Positions 45,591 to 54,830 of a stretch of 64,000 nt of DNA are shown here, piece by piece. Below the pieces are notes generated by a model. The model had not been told where the DNA came from, searched no databases, and was given only the letters and a program-made list of their open reading frames with translations. Location of the stretch: positions 620,001 through 684,000 of the forward strand of contig NHBK01000009.1 of the NCBI GenBank assembly GCA_002173095.1, given 5' to 3'. Source of the stretch: Hyphomonadaceae bacterium TMED5. Its GTDB lineage: Bacteria > Pseudomonadota > Alphaproteobacteria > Caulobacterales > Hyphomonadaceae. The position numbers and the translations under genes are program-made. Position 1 is the first letter of the stretch. Every line of letters begins with the position of its first letter.

Positions 45591-45711
45591 TTTGGGATGA
45601 GAGATAGGTACTCCGGGGAACCTACTTGTGAGATGACGGATTCGAAACATATCCTTCCCAAGAAACAAGCCGGACCGTTACTTCAGGCGGCCCGACGGAA
45701 AGGAGAATGTG

Positions 45712-46575
45712 ATGACCAAATCACTCGTCGAAATCATGGGAGCAGACCGTAGCCATTGGGTTGGCGACGGTTTTCGCGTCCGTACGCTGTTCAGCTATGA
45801 TGGTGATACAGATGCGATCAGTCCTTTCCTGCTTCTGGACTATGGCGACCCACATTTCTTTGAGCCAAATACGGGCTCTCCGCGCGGCGTGGGCCAGCAC
45901 CCGCACCGCGGCTTTGAAACCGTGACCATCGTTTATGATGGTGAGGTCAGCCACCGCGATAATCATGGCGGCGGCGGCACGATTGGCCCGGGCGATGTTC
46001 AATGGATGACAGCCGGTAGCGGCGTGATCCATGAAGAGTTTCACTCCAAGGCGTATTCCGAAAAGGGCGGTCCTTTCCGGATGATCCAGCTCTGGGTGAA
46101 CCTGCCGAAGAAAAACAAAATGGACCCGCCTCGCTATCAGGCCATTCTGGATGCGGAGATTCCGGCAATCGGGTTTGATGGCGGCACAGCGCGCATCATC
46201 GCAGGTGAGTTTGAGGGCAATAAGGGCCCGGCTTCGACCTTCTCACCAATGAATATCTGGGATGTAAAAATTCCGGAAGCCGGTGATGTGAGCCTCGACC
46301 TGCCAGAAGGCCATAACGCCATGGTCGTTGTGCTGTCTGGCTATGTCGAAACGGATGGCAAACGTATCAGCGCAGCGCGCATTGGCCGGTTCTCGGTTGA
46401 AGGCAGCGGCGTCAATCTGAAGGCGGCGAAAGACACGCGGCTTCTGGTCCTGACAGGTGAGCCATTGGGTGATCCGGTGGTGGGCCATGGGCCATTTGTG
46501 ATGACTTCGGTCGATGAAATCCGGCAGGCTTTTGTCGACTTCCAGTCCGGCCGCTTTGGCAGTATGCCTGAATAA
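45712..46575 (+). CDS. pirin-family bicupin protein
   Basis: 287 residues from ATG 45712 (GGAAAGGAG upstream; GTG 45709 is the neighbouring alternative). The N-terminal cupin carries the pirin metal site: GQHPHRGFETVTIVYDGEV with the His-x-His pair, then SHRDNHGG and MTAGSGVIHEE. The second cupin (SLDLPEGHNAMVVVLSGYVE) is more degenerate, as usual. Bacterial pirins such as YhhW have quercetinase activity or act as redox partners; the role here is open. It is a single gene with its own terminator. Confidence 0.93.
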   Translation: MTKSLVEIMGADRSHWVGDGFRVRTLFSYDGDTDAISPFLLLDYGDPHFFEPNTGSPRGVGQHPHRGFETVTIVYDGEVSHRDNHGGGGTIGPGDVQWMTAGSGVIHEEFHSKAYSEKGGPFRMIQLWVNLPKKNKMDPPRYQAILDAEIPAIGFDGGTARIIAGEFEGNKGPASTFSPMNIWDVKIPEAGDVSLDLPEGHNAMVVVLSGYVETDGKRISAARIGRFSVEGSGVNLKAAKDTRLLVLTGEPLGDPVVGHGPFVMTSVDEIRQAFVDFQSGRFGSMPE

Positions 46576-46580
46576 ACATG

Positions 46581-46612
46581 AAAGCCCTGAGTTTCGCACT
46601 CGGGGCTTTTTT
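46581..46612 (+). terminator. rho-independent terminator
   Basis: A 12-bp stem with one T-G pair (46581-46592 with 46598-46609), short loop and T6, directly after the pirin gene. Confidence 0.88.
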
Positions 46613-46846
46613 GTGTGGATGACGGGTGGTGTGAAACCGGAAATAAATTCCGAAACACTGTGTGTATTTCGAAAATCCTGATCGCGATACGAACAGCGTG
46701 GCCCTGGCGCCGCAAAAAACTGCCCGATTTGAACGCCTGCTGAACCGGCAATTCTTGCGATGAGGCATCCGGCCTGATAGGGCAGGAGGATAGACAGCCC
46801 GCGCAAAAGGTCTGCGCGTCAGTCTGTCAGCCGAAAGAGTAAGAAA

Positions 46847-48697
46847 ATGCCGCATTACCGTTCCCGCACATCTACGCATGGCCGCAATATGGCCGGTGCC
46901 CGTGGCCTATGGCGTGCCACAGGTATGAAAGACGGAGATTTCGGAAAGCCGATTATTGCGGTGGTGAACTCTTTCACTCAATTCGTGCCGGGCCATGTGC
47001 ATCTGAAAGATCTGGGCCAGATGGTTGCGCGTGAGATTGAAGATGCTGGCGGCGTAGCCAAAGAATTCAATACGATTGCCGTGGATGACGGCATCGCAAT
47101 GGGCCATGCGGGCATGCTTTACTCTCTGCCATCGCGCGAGCTGATCGCAGATAGCGTTGAGTATATGGTCAATGCACACTGCGCCGACGCGATGGTTTGT
47201 ATTTCCAACTGTGATAAGATCACGCCAGGTATGCTGATGGCCGCTATGCGCCTCAATATTCCTGCTGTCTTCGTGTCCGGTGGCCCGATGGAAGCGGGCA
47301 AGGTTCAGCTGCAGGGCAAGGATGTTGCGCTCGATCTCGTAGATGCGATGGTCGCCGCTGCAGATGAAAACGTATCTGACGAAGATGTTCAGACGATTGA
47401 ACGTTCTGCATGCCCGACATGTGGCTCATGTTCTGGCATGTTCACGGCAAACTCTATGAACTGTCTCACCGAGGCGCTGGGCCTGTCCCTGCCGGGTAAT
47501 GGCTCGGTTCTGGCAACCCATGCGGATCGCAAACGCCTCTTCCTGGAAGCAGGTCGCCTGATCGTGGACAATGCCAAACGCTATTATGAGCAGGATGACG
47601 ACACCGTTCTGCCGCGCACCATTGCGAGCTTCAGCGCGTTTGAGAATGCGATGAGCCTCGACATTGCCATGGGCGGTTCAACCAACACAGTTCTCCACCT
47701 TCTTGCGGCGGCTGTGGAAGGTGAAGTCGACTTCACCATGGAGCATATCGACAAACTGTCTCGCAAAGTGCCGTGCCTGTGTAAGGTCGCGCCTGCCAAG
47801 CAGGATGTTCACATGGAAGATGTTCACCGAGCTGGTGGCATTATGTCCATTCTGGGCGAGCTGGACCGCGCAGGGCTTTTACACCGCGATCTGCCGACGG
47901 TTCACGCGCCAACCATTGGTGATGCGATTGATCGCTGGGATATTGCGGGCGAGCCATCTGAGTCCGTTCTCAGCTTTTACAGCGCTGCACCGGGCGGTGT
48001 TCCGACCCAGACGGCGTTCAGCACGGAAAACCGTTGGAAGAGCGTCGATACAGACCGCGAAGGCGGCGTCATTCGCAGTAAGGCAAATGCCTTCAGTCAG
48101 GATGGCGGTCTGGCCGTGCTTTACGGCAATATCGCGCGTGATGGCTGTATTGTGAAAACGGCTGGCGTGGATGAGAGCATTCTGAAGTTCTCTGGCACGG
48201 CGCGCGTCTTCGAGAGCCAGGATGATGCAGTATCAGCCATTCTGACCAATAAGATCGTCGCCGGTGACGTTGTGGTTATCCGCTATGAGGGCCCACGCGG
48301 TGGCCCGGGCATGCAGGAAATGCTGTATCCGACCAGCTATCTGAAATCCAAGGGCCTCGGCAAAGACTGTGCGCTGATTACCGATGGCCGTTTCTCTGGT
48401 GGTACGTCTGGCCTGTCCATTGGGCACGTCTCTCCTGAGGCTGCCGAGGGCGGCGCAATCGCGCTGATCCGTGATGGGGATATGATCGACATCGATATTC
48501 CAAACCGTGGCATTTCTCTGCGCGTCAGCGATGAGGAAATCGAGAACCGCCGCGCTCAGGAGGCCGTACGCGGCGAGAAGGCCTACACCCCGATTGACCG
48601 GGACCGTTATGTGTCATCTGCGCTGAAGGCTTATGCGGCGTTCACAACCTCTGCTGCGCGCGGCGCGGTGCGTGATGTGGATCAGGCGAAAAACTGA
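46847..48697 (+). CDS. ilvD: dihydroxy-acid dehydratase
   Basis: A 616-residue iron-sulphur enzyme that turns 2,3-dihydroxy acids into 2-keto acids in valine, leucine and isoleucine synthesis. The cluster and magnesium-site motifs are intact: [15 protein letters not shown] near residue 122, [19 protein letters not shown] near 193, and later [12 protein letters not shown] and the [19 protein letters not shown] segment (key part [14 protein letters not shown]). Length equals that of E. coli IlvD (616). Monocistronic; terminator at 48730. Confidence 0.97.
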   Translation: MPHYRSRTSTHGRNMAGARGLWRATGMKDGDFGKPIIAVVNSFTQFVPGHVHLKDLGQMVAREIEDAGGVAKEFNTIAVDDGIAMGHAGMLYSLPSRELIADSVEYMVNAHCADAMVCISNCDKITPGMLMAAMRLNIPAVFVSGGPMEAGKVQLQGKDVALDLVDAMVAAADENVSDEDVQTIERSACPTCGSCSGMFTANSMNCLTEALGLSLPGNGSVLATHADRKRLFLEAGRLIVDNAKRYYEQDDDTVLPRTIASFSAFENAMSLDIAMGGSTNTVLHLLAAAVEGEVDFTMEHIDKLSRKVPCLCKVAPAKQDVHMEDVHRAGGIMSILGELDRAGLLHRDLPTVHAPTIGDAIDRWDIAGEPSESVLSFYSAAPGGVPTQTAFSTENRWKSVDTDREGGVIRSKANAFSQDGGLAVLYGNIARDGCIVKTAGVDESILKFSGTARVFESQDDAVSAILTNKIVAGDVVVIRYEGPRGGPGMQEMLYPTSYLKSKGLGKDCALITDGRFSGGTSGLSIGHVSPEAAEGGAIALIRDGDMIDIDIPNRGISLRVSDEEIENRRAQEAVRGEKAYTPIDRDRYVSSALKAYAAFTTSAARGAVRDVDQAKN

Positions 48698-48729
48698 TCC
48701 CGGCCCGTCGTAAGACATGAAACAAAAAG

Positions 48730-48754
48730 CACCGGTCCAATGGGCCGGTGTTTT
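48730..48754 (+). terminator. rho-independent terminator
   Basis: A 9-bp stem with one T-G pair (48730-48738 with 48742-48750), tight 3-nt loop and T4, 32 bp after ilvD. Confidence 0.75.
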
Positions 48755-49118
48755 CGTTTGGGGATCATTCAGGGAGGGTGAAAGCCAGACGACGCGATTT
48801 TTCCGAAACTGGAAAAGCCTCACCACAGGGTGGAGGGGGAAGGGGGGACGCGGGAGACACGCGACGCCTGACTTTCGGGTATTCCATCAAGAGCAGTAAC
48901 GAGGGGGACGGGGTAACTGCTCCCGATGTGAAGGGCGTATAAATCGTACTTTACAGTGTTTTGCAACAAAAAATATCACCTAAGGATAGATTGGCGCACG
49001 AATGCGCCTAGAAACTTGAAATACAAGAAATTTTCTTCTGCCAGAAGTTCTGATCACGGCGCAATAAAGTTCGCCTGTGAAAAAAGTTTGTCTGAATTTT
49101 TGGGGGAAGAAGGGAAAA
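48755..49118. other. 364-bp intergenic region
   Basis: No gene recognised. The left half is G/A-rich (runs such as GGGGGAAGGGGGGA), the right half A/T-rich. Short frames crossing it have no family features. The right end is the 3' flank of the minus-strand tRNA gene. Confidence 0.5.
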
Positions 49119-49195
<77 letters not shown>

Positions 49196-49296
49196 ACTGA
49201 GCGGCGCGTTTTACGCTTTTTTGCGAGGGAATCAAGAGGCGATCTGCGGATTTTAAAATCCTTTTTTCTCTCAGCGATTCCAGAGCCCGGTCAGGA

Positions 49297-49815
49297 CTAT
49301 AAATCCTCGGGCGTTTCTTCTGTATCTGGAGCATTTGGAGCCGCGCCGGGACGTGAAATGTGTCGCCCGGCAAACGGGTCATCCGGAGGTACACAGCCCG
49401 GCGTCATTCGGCGTGTGTTCCAATACTCATACTGACCGGGAACAAAAGGCAGCTCGCAGGCCAGGAAGTCGGCACGGAACAAGCCGCCCAATTCACGCAA
49501 ATCGGCGTTCAGTACCTGCTCATCCAGTCCTTCGCCCGGTGCAAGCTCTGTATTGCGGCATATATCGCGTTCAGGACCGGCCTCGGAAAAGAAGCAATAT
49601 TGCAGATTGATCGGGGTGTCGCAGGTGTTTGCATAGATGGGATCGCCGTCTTGCGGTCCGATACAACTATTCACATCGGCCAGTCGCTCGGGCTTTGACA
49701 GGCGCATATTCACATATCCAATCGCGCCAAGTGCGACGACGGCAATAATAGGAAACAGGCATCCAAAGCCGAGCTTTTTCTTAGGCGCAGCGTCGCCCGC
49801 ATTCTGATCAGACAT
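49297..49815 (-). CDS. six-cysteine single-span protein, paralogue 4
   Basis: A 172-residue protein: charged N-terminus (APKKKLG), one transmembrane helix (FPIIAVVALGAIGYV, about residues 19-36), then a periplasmic domain. Its six cysteines sit in the order NSC, ANTC, QYC, DIC, LAC, PGC, matching the three genes upstream. Shared wording: IYANTCDTPINLQYCF and RNTELAPG. An extra cysteine lies at the helix start (GFGC). A Pro-rich tail follows the last cysteine. Its start codon directly abuts the stop of paralogue 3, so the two are probably co-translated. Function unknown. Confidence 0.75.
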   Translation of the reverse strand: MSDQNAGDAAPKKKLGFGCLFPIIAVVALGAIGYVNMRLSKPERLADVNSCIGPQDGDPIYANTCDTPINLQYCFFSEAGPERDICRNTELAPGEGLDEQVLNADLRELGGLFRADFLACELPFVPGQYEYWNTRRMTPGCVPPDDPFAGRHISRPGAAPNAPDTEETPEDL

Positions 49816-50265
49816 TTACTCGCCGCCTGCGCTATCTGCCGGGCGACAGCCTTCGCGGAACAGCGCGCTGTTATGTGCTGTGACAACCATGTCTGGCTGG
49901 TATGGCGCTTCGCACGCCCACACATCACGATCGCGGAAGTCATCTCCCAGGTCCCGGAGTGTGGGATAATAGGTCTCCGAGCCAACGCCCGGCGCGAGCC
50001 GCTCTGTCCGGCAGACATCATTGTCTTCGCTGGAGATGGCGCGGGCGCAATAGCGCAGATTGATGTCGGTTTCGCAGATATTGACGAAGAACTGGCCATT
50101 GGCCGGTTCGCCGATGCATTCATTGACCAGCGCATAGCGGTGAGGCCGTGCCTGTTTGCCAAGAAAGCCGCTGAGAACGAAGATTGAGGCTGCAATCACA
50201 ACGAAAGCAATAATGCCTACTAGCGGGCTAATCTTGCCTTTGGGTTTGATGTTGTCGGCACTCAT
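49816..50265 (-). CDS. six-cysteine single-span protein, paralogue 3
   Basis: 149 residues from ATG 50265 (GGGAG upstream); the frame is open to 50307. One helix (VGIIAFVVIAASIFVLSGF) follows a basic start, then the six-cysteine domain: NEC, VNIC, RYC, DVC, WAC, EGC. Shared wording: FFVNICETDINLRYC and CRTERLAPG. Conserved cysteine number and spacing across paralogues suggest three disulphides in the periplasm. Function unknown. Confidence 0.75.
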   Translation of the reverse strand: MSADNIKPKGKISPLVGIIAFVVIAASIFVLSGFLGKQARPHRYALVNECIGEPANGQFFVNICETDINLRYCARAISSEDNDVCRTERLAPGVGSETYYPTLRDLGDDFRDRDVWACEAPYQPDMVVTAHNSALFREGCRPADSAGGE

Positions 50266-50293
50266 GAGGCCACTCCCATTCGGTGATCTGACA

Positions 50294-50716
50294 TTAGTCT
50301 TCCTCACGCCTCAAGCACACTATCTGTCCAGTCTGGTCTGTGGCGGGCCAGAATGGATCGCGGCAGGTGAACTGGCTGAGGCCTGCATAGTCATTCAGGC
50401 TTTCAAACAATGGCATGGCCGAAATACTCCCATCTTGCGGGATGGGGATGCTCTCGCATCGGTCTTCAATATTGGTGCTGTCCCGGTCCAGCAGGCAGTA
50501 TCGGAGGTTGATGTCGAACTCACATCTGTTGGAATAGGTCCAGTCTGAACTGCGACCGACGCAGAAATTAGTCTCGGCAAATGCGCTTGGCATAATCCTG
50601 AAGCCCACAGTGTTGGGGAAAAGGATGAGCGCGGCTACGATCAGAAAGCCGCCAGTCAGAAGCGCAGCCCAGCTTTTAGATACAGTATCTTCGAAAATAC
50701 GACCTTTGCGTCTCAT
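50294..50716 (-). CDS. six-cysteine single-span protein, paralogue 2
   Basis: 140 residues with a basic N-terminus (MRRKGR), one helix (AALLTGGFLIVAALILF) and the six-cysteine domain: NFC, NRC, RYC, DRC, FTC, IVC. Shared wording: YSNRCEFDINLRYCL. The L-A-P-G step of its sisters is replaced by IPQDG. Its ATG overlaps the stop of paralogue 1 (50713-50716). A 28-bp gap separates it from paralogue 3. Confidence 0.75.
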   Translation of the reverse strand: MRRKGRIFEDTVSKSWAALLTGGFLIVAALILFPNTVGFRIMPSAFAETNFCVGRSSDWTYSNRCEFDINLRYCLLDRDSTNIEDRCESIPIPQDGSISAMPLFESLNDYAGLSQFTCRDPFWPATDQTGQIVCLRREED

Positions 50717-51159
50717 GGCGCCTCTCCGTCGAGCCGACAGGCATCCATATCGACATGACGATCTGTGTAGGACTGAATGCGGACAGGCAGGTACGGGGTC
50801 TCGCAGGCGTATTCATAAACGCCATCGGCGTTGGTGACCGCACGATATTCAGAGAACAGGGAATGGCTGGTCTCGTTTGGTGCCAGAGCAATGGTCTGGC
50901 AGTTCTGAAATCCGGTTGCCGGATGGGTGGTGAAGCAATAGCGAAAATTGATCTCCACGTCGCAGGTATTGGTATAGGCGAGGCCTTCGTCGGCCAGTTC
51001 CAGACACTCTGGCGCGCGTGCGGCCACGGCCGGATCAAGACGGCTCTGCAGGAAGCGGCCACCGATCACAACGACGATAATTAGGACAATGACGATCACA
51101 CTGCGTCCAAAGCGCGATTGTGTGCGTTTTGCAGTTTCCGGAACTTGCCCCATTTTCAT
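50713..51159 (-). CDS. six-cysteine single-span protein, paralogue 1
   Basis: 148 residues, first gene of the four-gene run. Basic N-terminus (TAKRTQSRFGR), one strongly hydrophobic helix (SVIVIVLIIVVVIGG), then the six-cysteine domain: PEC, TNTC, RYC, QNC, YAC, DAC. Shared wording: AYTNTCDVEINFRYCF and ALAPNE. The C-terminal part has a CETPYLP segment that equals CELPFVP and CEAPYQP in the sisters. An in-frame GGGGGATGAAAATG region provides the ribosome binding site. Function unknown. Confidence 0.75.
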   Translation of the reverse strand: MKMGQVPETAKRTQSRFGRSVIVIVLIIVVVIGGRFLQSRLDPAVAARAPECLELADEGLAYTNTCDVEINFRYCFTTHPATGFQNCQTIALAPNETSHSLFSEYRAVTNADGVYEYACETPYLPVRIQSYTDRHVDMDACRLDGEAP

Positions 51160-51280
51160 CCCCCGCAGCTTTTGCTGATTTGTCCCGGAACCAGAATGGC
51201 CGGGAAAAACAGTCGTGTACAGAGGTTAGAGAAAGCTTGGACGCATTGCGACCCCCTGTTCGGGGGAGGAGAGCAGGCAT

Positions 51281-51316
51281 AAAAAAAGCCCGCCATAGAG
51301 GCAGGCATAGCGGACT
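51281..51316 (-). terminator. rho-independent terminator
   Basis: On the minus strand, AGTCCGC (51316-51310) pairs with GCGGGCT (51293-51287) with one T-G pair, followed by a T6 run. It closes the transcript of the secreted cysteine-rich gene upstream and separates it from the six-cysteine cluster. Confidence 0.75.
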
Positions 51317-51334
51317 TTAGTCAGAAGATGAACG

Positions 51335-51730
51335 TTACGGTCCATCATCGTTGCAATTGGATGCAGCAAAGGGGTTGATGCATTCATTGAGATCCTGCCA
51401 GGCAATGCTTTGGCAGAGTTCGGCCATCGTTTGCCCGTTCATCGAATAACGGTCGGGGTCGAAGGGTTGCGCAAGAGCTACTTCGCATGCGTTGTATCGC
51501 ATCACAAAGAGAGCTCCGCACTGATCATAGCATTGCTGTCGTTCTGCTGGATCATCAGTAAAGCTGAGCGACGAGCTGATCATCTGCTGGATCTGCTGTT
51601 CTATGTCGTTTGAATCGCAATTCGCTCCGAGACATGTCGTTTGCGCTGCTGCTGGCAGCGTGAAGAAGACAGCAACTGAGAATGCACTTTTCAGTCCGAG
51701 ACGTTTCACAAGCTTTCCCCTTTTGGCCAT
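51335..51730 (-). CDS. secreted cysteine-rich protein of unknown function
   Basis: 131 residues from ATG 51730; the open frame to 51865 would run across the icd terminator and is rejected. A signal peptide (KRLGLKSAFSVAVFF...) ends at PAAA-Q. The mature protein has eight cysteines (TTC, ANC, QQC, DQC, NAC, ELC, NEC, SNC) in a helical, Gln-rich context, compatible with four disulphides. It is not an obvious relative of the six-cysteine family next door. Function unknown. Confidence 0.65.
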   Translation of the reverse strand: MAKRGKLVKRLGLKSAFSVAVFFTLPAAAQTTCLGANCDSNDIEQQIQQMISSSLSFTDDPAERQQCYDQCGALFVMRYNACEVALAQPFDPDRYSMNGQTMAELCQSIAWQDLNECINPFAASNCNDDGP

Positions 51731-51777
51731 TTTATACCTAAGGTAGATTTTTGTGAATTCTGAAAAGTTTGGATCAT

Positions 51778-51806
51778 AAAAAAGCCCGCCAGTGAGGCGG
51801 GCTTTT
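51778..51806 (-). terminator. rho-independent terminator of icd
   Basis: A 10-bp perfect stem (51781-51790 with 51796-51805), 5-nt loop and a T6 run on the minus strand, 22 bp after the icd stop. The plus strand also ends in TTTT, so it may work both ways. Confidence 0.92.
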
Positions 51807-51827
51807 CTATTTAACTGTGTCTGTGAC

Positions 51828-53045
51828 TTAAGACGCAGACATCGCTTTTTCAAAGTTGTCACCAACCTTGTTGATGAACTCTTCTGTCGTGAGCCAGCCC
51901 TGTTCAGGACCGATCAGCAGTGCGAGGTCTTTCGTCATGTCGCCAGCTTCAACCGTCTTAACGATGGTTTGCTCAAGCGTTTTAGCGAATTTGGAAACCT
52001 CCGGCGTACCGTCCATGCGGCCACGGTGTGTGAGGCCCTGTGTCCATGCATACATAGATGCGATGGAGTTCGTGGAAGTCGCTTCGCCTTTCTGGTGGTT
52101 ACGGTAGTGACGTGTCACGGTGCCGTGCGCCGCTTCAGCTTCAACCGTTTTGCCATCTGGCGTCATCAGAACAGACGTCATCAGACCGAGTGAACCATAA
52201 CCCTGAGCAACCGTGTCAGACTGAACGTCGCCGTCATAGTTCTTACAAGCCCAGACATAACCGCCAGACCATTTCATGCAGGCTGCAACCATGTCGTCGA
52301 TGAGGCGGTGCTCATACGTGCCACCGAATTCTTTGAACTTGTCTTCGAATTCAGTCTCATAAACTTCCTGGAAGATGTCTTTGAAGCGGCCATCATACTT
52401 CTTCATGATGGTGTTTTTCGTAGACATGTAGACAGGCCACTGGCGCTGCAGGCCATAGTTGAAGCTTGCGCGAGCGAAGTCACGGATAGAGCTGTCGAGG
52501 TTGTACATGCCCATCGTGATACCAGCTTCTTCGAAGCGGTAGATTTCTTCTTCGATCGTCTCGCCGTTATCGCCTTCCCATTTCATGGTCAGCTTACCAG
52601 CGCCCGGAACGAGGAAGTCAGTCGCACGGTATTGGTCACCAAATGCGTGACGACCGATAACAACCGGCTTGGTCCAGCCAGGAACGAGGCGTGGAACGTT
52701 AGAGATTACGATAGGCTCGCGGAAAACAACGCCGCCGAGAATGTTACGGATCGTGCCGTTCGGGGAACGCCACATTTTTTTCAGACCGAACTCTTCAACG
52801 CGCTGTTCGTCAGGTGTGATCGTCGCACACTTAACTGCAACGCCGTACTCTTTCGTAGCGTTCGCAGCGTCTACAGTGATCTGGTCGTCTGTTGCGTCAC
52901 GAGCTTCGATGCCGAGGTCAAAATATTTCAGGTCCACATCGAGGTAAGGGTGGATCAGACGATCTTTGATCATCTGCCAGATGATGCGGGTCATCTCATC
53001 GCCGTCCATCTCGACGATTGGGTTTTCGACCTTAATCTTAGCCAT
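51828..53045 (-). CDS. icd: NADP-dependent isocitrate dehydrogenase
   Basis: A 405-residue enzyme of the TCA cycle that oxidises isocitrate to 2-oxoglutarate, producing NADPH. It belongs to the subfamily shared with eukaryotic enzymes: it starts [20 protein letters not shown] (key part [13 protein letters not shown]) and has the isocitrate-site [12 protein letters not shown], the [13 protein letters not shown] loop, and a [24 protein letters not shown] segment (here [14 protein letters not shown]). Ribosome binding site GAGGA. Length is typical. The 232-bp gap upstream should hold its promoter and that of the divergent lipoprotein gene. Confidence 0.97.
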   Translation of the reverse strand: MAKIKVENPIVEMDGDEMTRIIWQMIKDRLIHPYLDVDLKYFDLGIEARDATDDQITVDAANATKEYGVAVKCATITPDEQRVEEFGLKKMWRSPNGTIRNILGGVVFREPIVISNVPRLVPGWTKPVVIGRHAFGDQYRATDFLVPGAGKLTMKWEGDNGETIEEEIYRFEEAGITMGMYNLDSSIRDFARASFNYGLQRQWPVYMSTKNTIMKKYDGRFKDIFQEVYETEFEDKFKEFGGTYEHRLIDDMVAACMKWSGGYVWACKNYDGDVQSDTVAQGYGSLGLMTSVLMTPDGKTVEAEAAHGTVTRHYRNHQKGEATSTNSIASMYAWTQGLTHRGRMDGTPEVSKFAKTLEQTIVKTVEAGDMTKDLALLIGPEQGWLTTEEFINKVGDNFEKAMSAS

Positions 53046-53277
53046 GTGATATATCCTCGTTCTTCAGAAACTGGTCGCTGCTATAGCAGCTCGAACTGCA
53101 AGGTCAAAAGAAAGAAGCGACCAGAATATCAGACATTTCGCCTAAAAATGGATTCTGTAGCGAAATCCGGGGTCCAGACGGCTCTATCCGGCTGTCCGGA
53201 CAGGAATTGAGTTTGAAATTGAGCTGTCCATTCTAAGACTGGAATCAGGTTCAAAAGCTCCCGGGGAAGCACTCAGA

Positions 53278-54729
53278 ATGTCCATTTCGATAAGGCTGTC
53301 ATTTGCATCACTGATCGCAGGTTTGGCGCTCGCAGCATGCGCGCCATCTCCATCACCAAATGATGCGGGCGAAAGCTCGCTGCCAATGCGCCTTCTGGAT
53401 GACACGGTGGTGACGGCAGAGCTGCGTGATCTGAATGATGGCAGTTGGGCTGTCGATTACTTCTTTGCTGAACCGCAAAAGGCGATGTTCTTCTCCCGCT
53501 CTCTGGGAGATTACCGGACGAGCACATGGGCCCCGCAGGAGGGTAGCCCCGGGATTGAACGCATTGGCGGTTTTGATGCCATGGTGTTCGACGCCCCGAC
53601 CTCTGAAGCAAGCTATGTCATCTCACCCTATACGGGTGACATTATGGGCGATTATTCGCCATGGCTGGCGTTCAGCGACGGAAGTCTGGCGCTCTATACG
53701 GGGCAGTTCGAGCTTTTAGGTGCTGCAACCGGTGATGAGATACTGGCGCTCGAAGGCAATCTCGGCGCCTGGGAAGGCGAACAAGGCACGCTCGGCGTGC
53801 GTGTCCTTACAGATCAGCCCATGCTTCTGGATGGCAGCATGTACACGGGCGAGGTGGAGACCTGGACGCGCGGCGAAGGCGATTATGTGATGATCGGCGA
53901 TACGCCGCTGGAAGAAGGTGAGAGCTATATCGGTGTTATTGATGACGCATTGCCGGCGCAGATCGCCGATAGCCTAGATGCCGATCTCAACGGCATTTTC
54001 GGCGGCTATGAAGAGGCGTTTGGCTATACGCTTCCAGAGAAAGTGACGCTCTATTTTGCCTTTGGCGGGTTCGATCATCCTGGATTCAGTTTCTCCGGCA
54101 GTGTGATTGGCAGCAATCTAATCGTGATGAACGTTTCCGGCGAGGTGTTGAGGGACTATCCGTCCGCCATTCGCGAGCATATTTTATGGTTTTTCGCCCA
54201 TGAAGGCGCGCATGTGTTTCAGGGTGTTGAGGGCGCTATGCCGGGATTAGGCGGCGATTCCTGGATCCATGAAGGCTCTGCGAACACTATGGCGACGCAA
54301 ATTCTCATGCGCACTGGCGTGGCTGGCCCGTCTTATCAGTTGTCTGAATTGAACCGGGCGTTGGATGAGTGTGCCGCAGGGCTCGCCGAAGGGCCTCTCA
54401 CGAGCCTTGCAGGACAGGTCCATTATGCGTGTGGCGATCTTATCTTCACCATGGCCGCAACATCACTTGAGCACAGCGATGTTTATGACATCTGGCGCGC
54501 CTTCCAGGCGGCAGTCGCTGAGAATGAAGGCGAGGGCTTCGACACGGCGCTGGTCGTGTCTGTCTTTGAAGAGATGGGCGTGAAGCCCGACACGTTGGAG
54601 GCGATCGAGGCGGTTCTCTACGAGCCTCTTAGTGATCCGCGAGCAGAGCTGGTCGCTGGCCTTGTAACAAGCGGTCTGACACACCATTTTAATGACGCAG
54701 GACAGGTCACTGATTTCCAGACGCCATAG
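53278..54729 (+). CDS. HExxH metallopeptidase-like lipoprotein
   Basis: A 483-residue lipoprotein with lipobox LAAC (Cys21). The first 200 residues are strand-rich. The C-terminal half contains HILWFFAHEGAHVFQ, an HExxH zinc motif, followed about 25 residues later by WIHEGSANTMA, whose Glu would be the third ligand, as in gluzincin peptidases (M1/M61-like arrangement). Two cysteines (CAAG and YACGD) may form a disulphide. I do not recognise a named peptidase family. Ribosome binding site GGGGAAG. Confidence 0.7.
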   Translation: MSISIRLSFASLIAGLALAACAPSPSPNDAGESSLPMRLLDDTVVTAELRDLNDGSWAVDYFFAEPQKAMFFSRSLGDYRTSTWAPQEGSPGIERIGGFDAMVFDAPTSEASYVISPYTGDIMGDYSPWLAFSDGSLALYTGQFELLGAATGDEILALEGNLGAWEGEQGTLGVRVLTDQPMLLDGSMYTGEVETWTRGEGDYVMIGDTPLEEGESYIGVIDDALPAQIADSLDADLNGIFGGYEEAFGYTLPEKVTLYFAFGGFDHPGFSFSGSVIGSNLIVMNVSGEVLRDYPSAIREHILWFFAHEGAHVFQGVEGAMPGLGGDSWIHEGSANTMATQILMRTGVAGPSYQLSELNRALDECAAGLAEGPLTSLAGQVHYACGDLIFTMAATSLEHSDVYDIWRAFQAAVAENEGEGFDTALVVSVFEEMGVKPDTLEAIEAVLYEPLSDPRAELVAGLVTSGLTHHFNDAGQVTDFQTP

Positions 54730-54830
54730 GCGCGTAGCGAGCGATGGAATTCTTATCGACAAGCTGGAACAGCTGAGCGAAACAGGCGTTTCTGTCTTGA
54801 AACGTACAAGACTTCCATCGAGACACATTT

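Noticed and set aside
48717-49118. Small open frames after ilvD
   Set aside because: They run through the ilvD terminator and a low-complexity G/A-rich stretch.
52308-53210. Plus-strand open frame of 300 codons
   Set aside because: Antisense to icd, which is certain.
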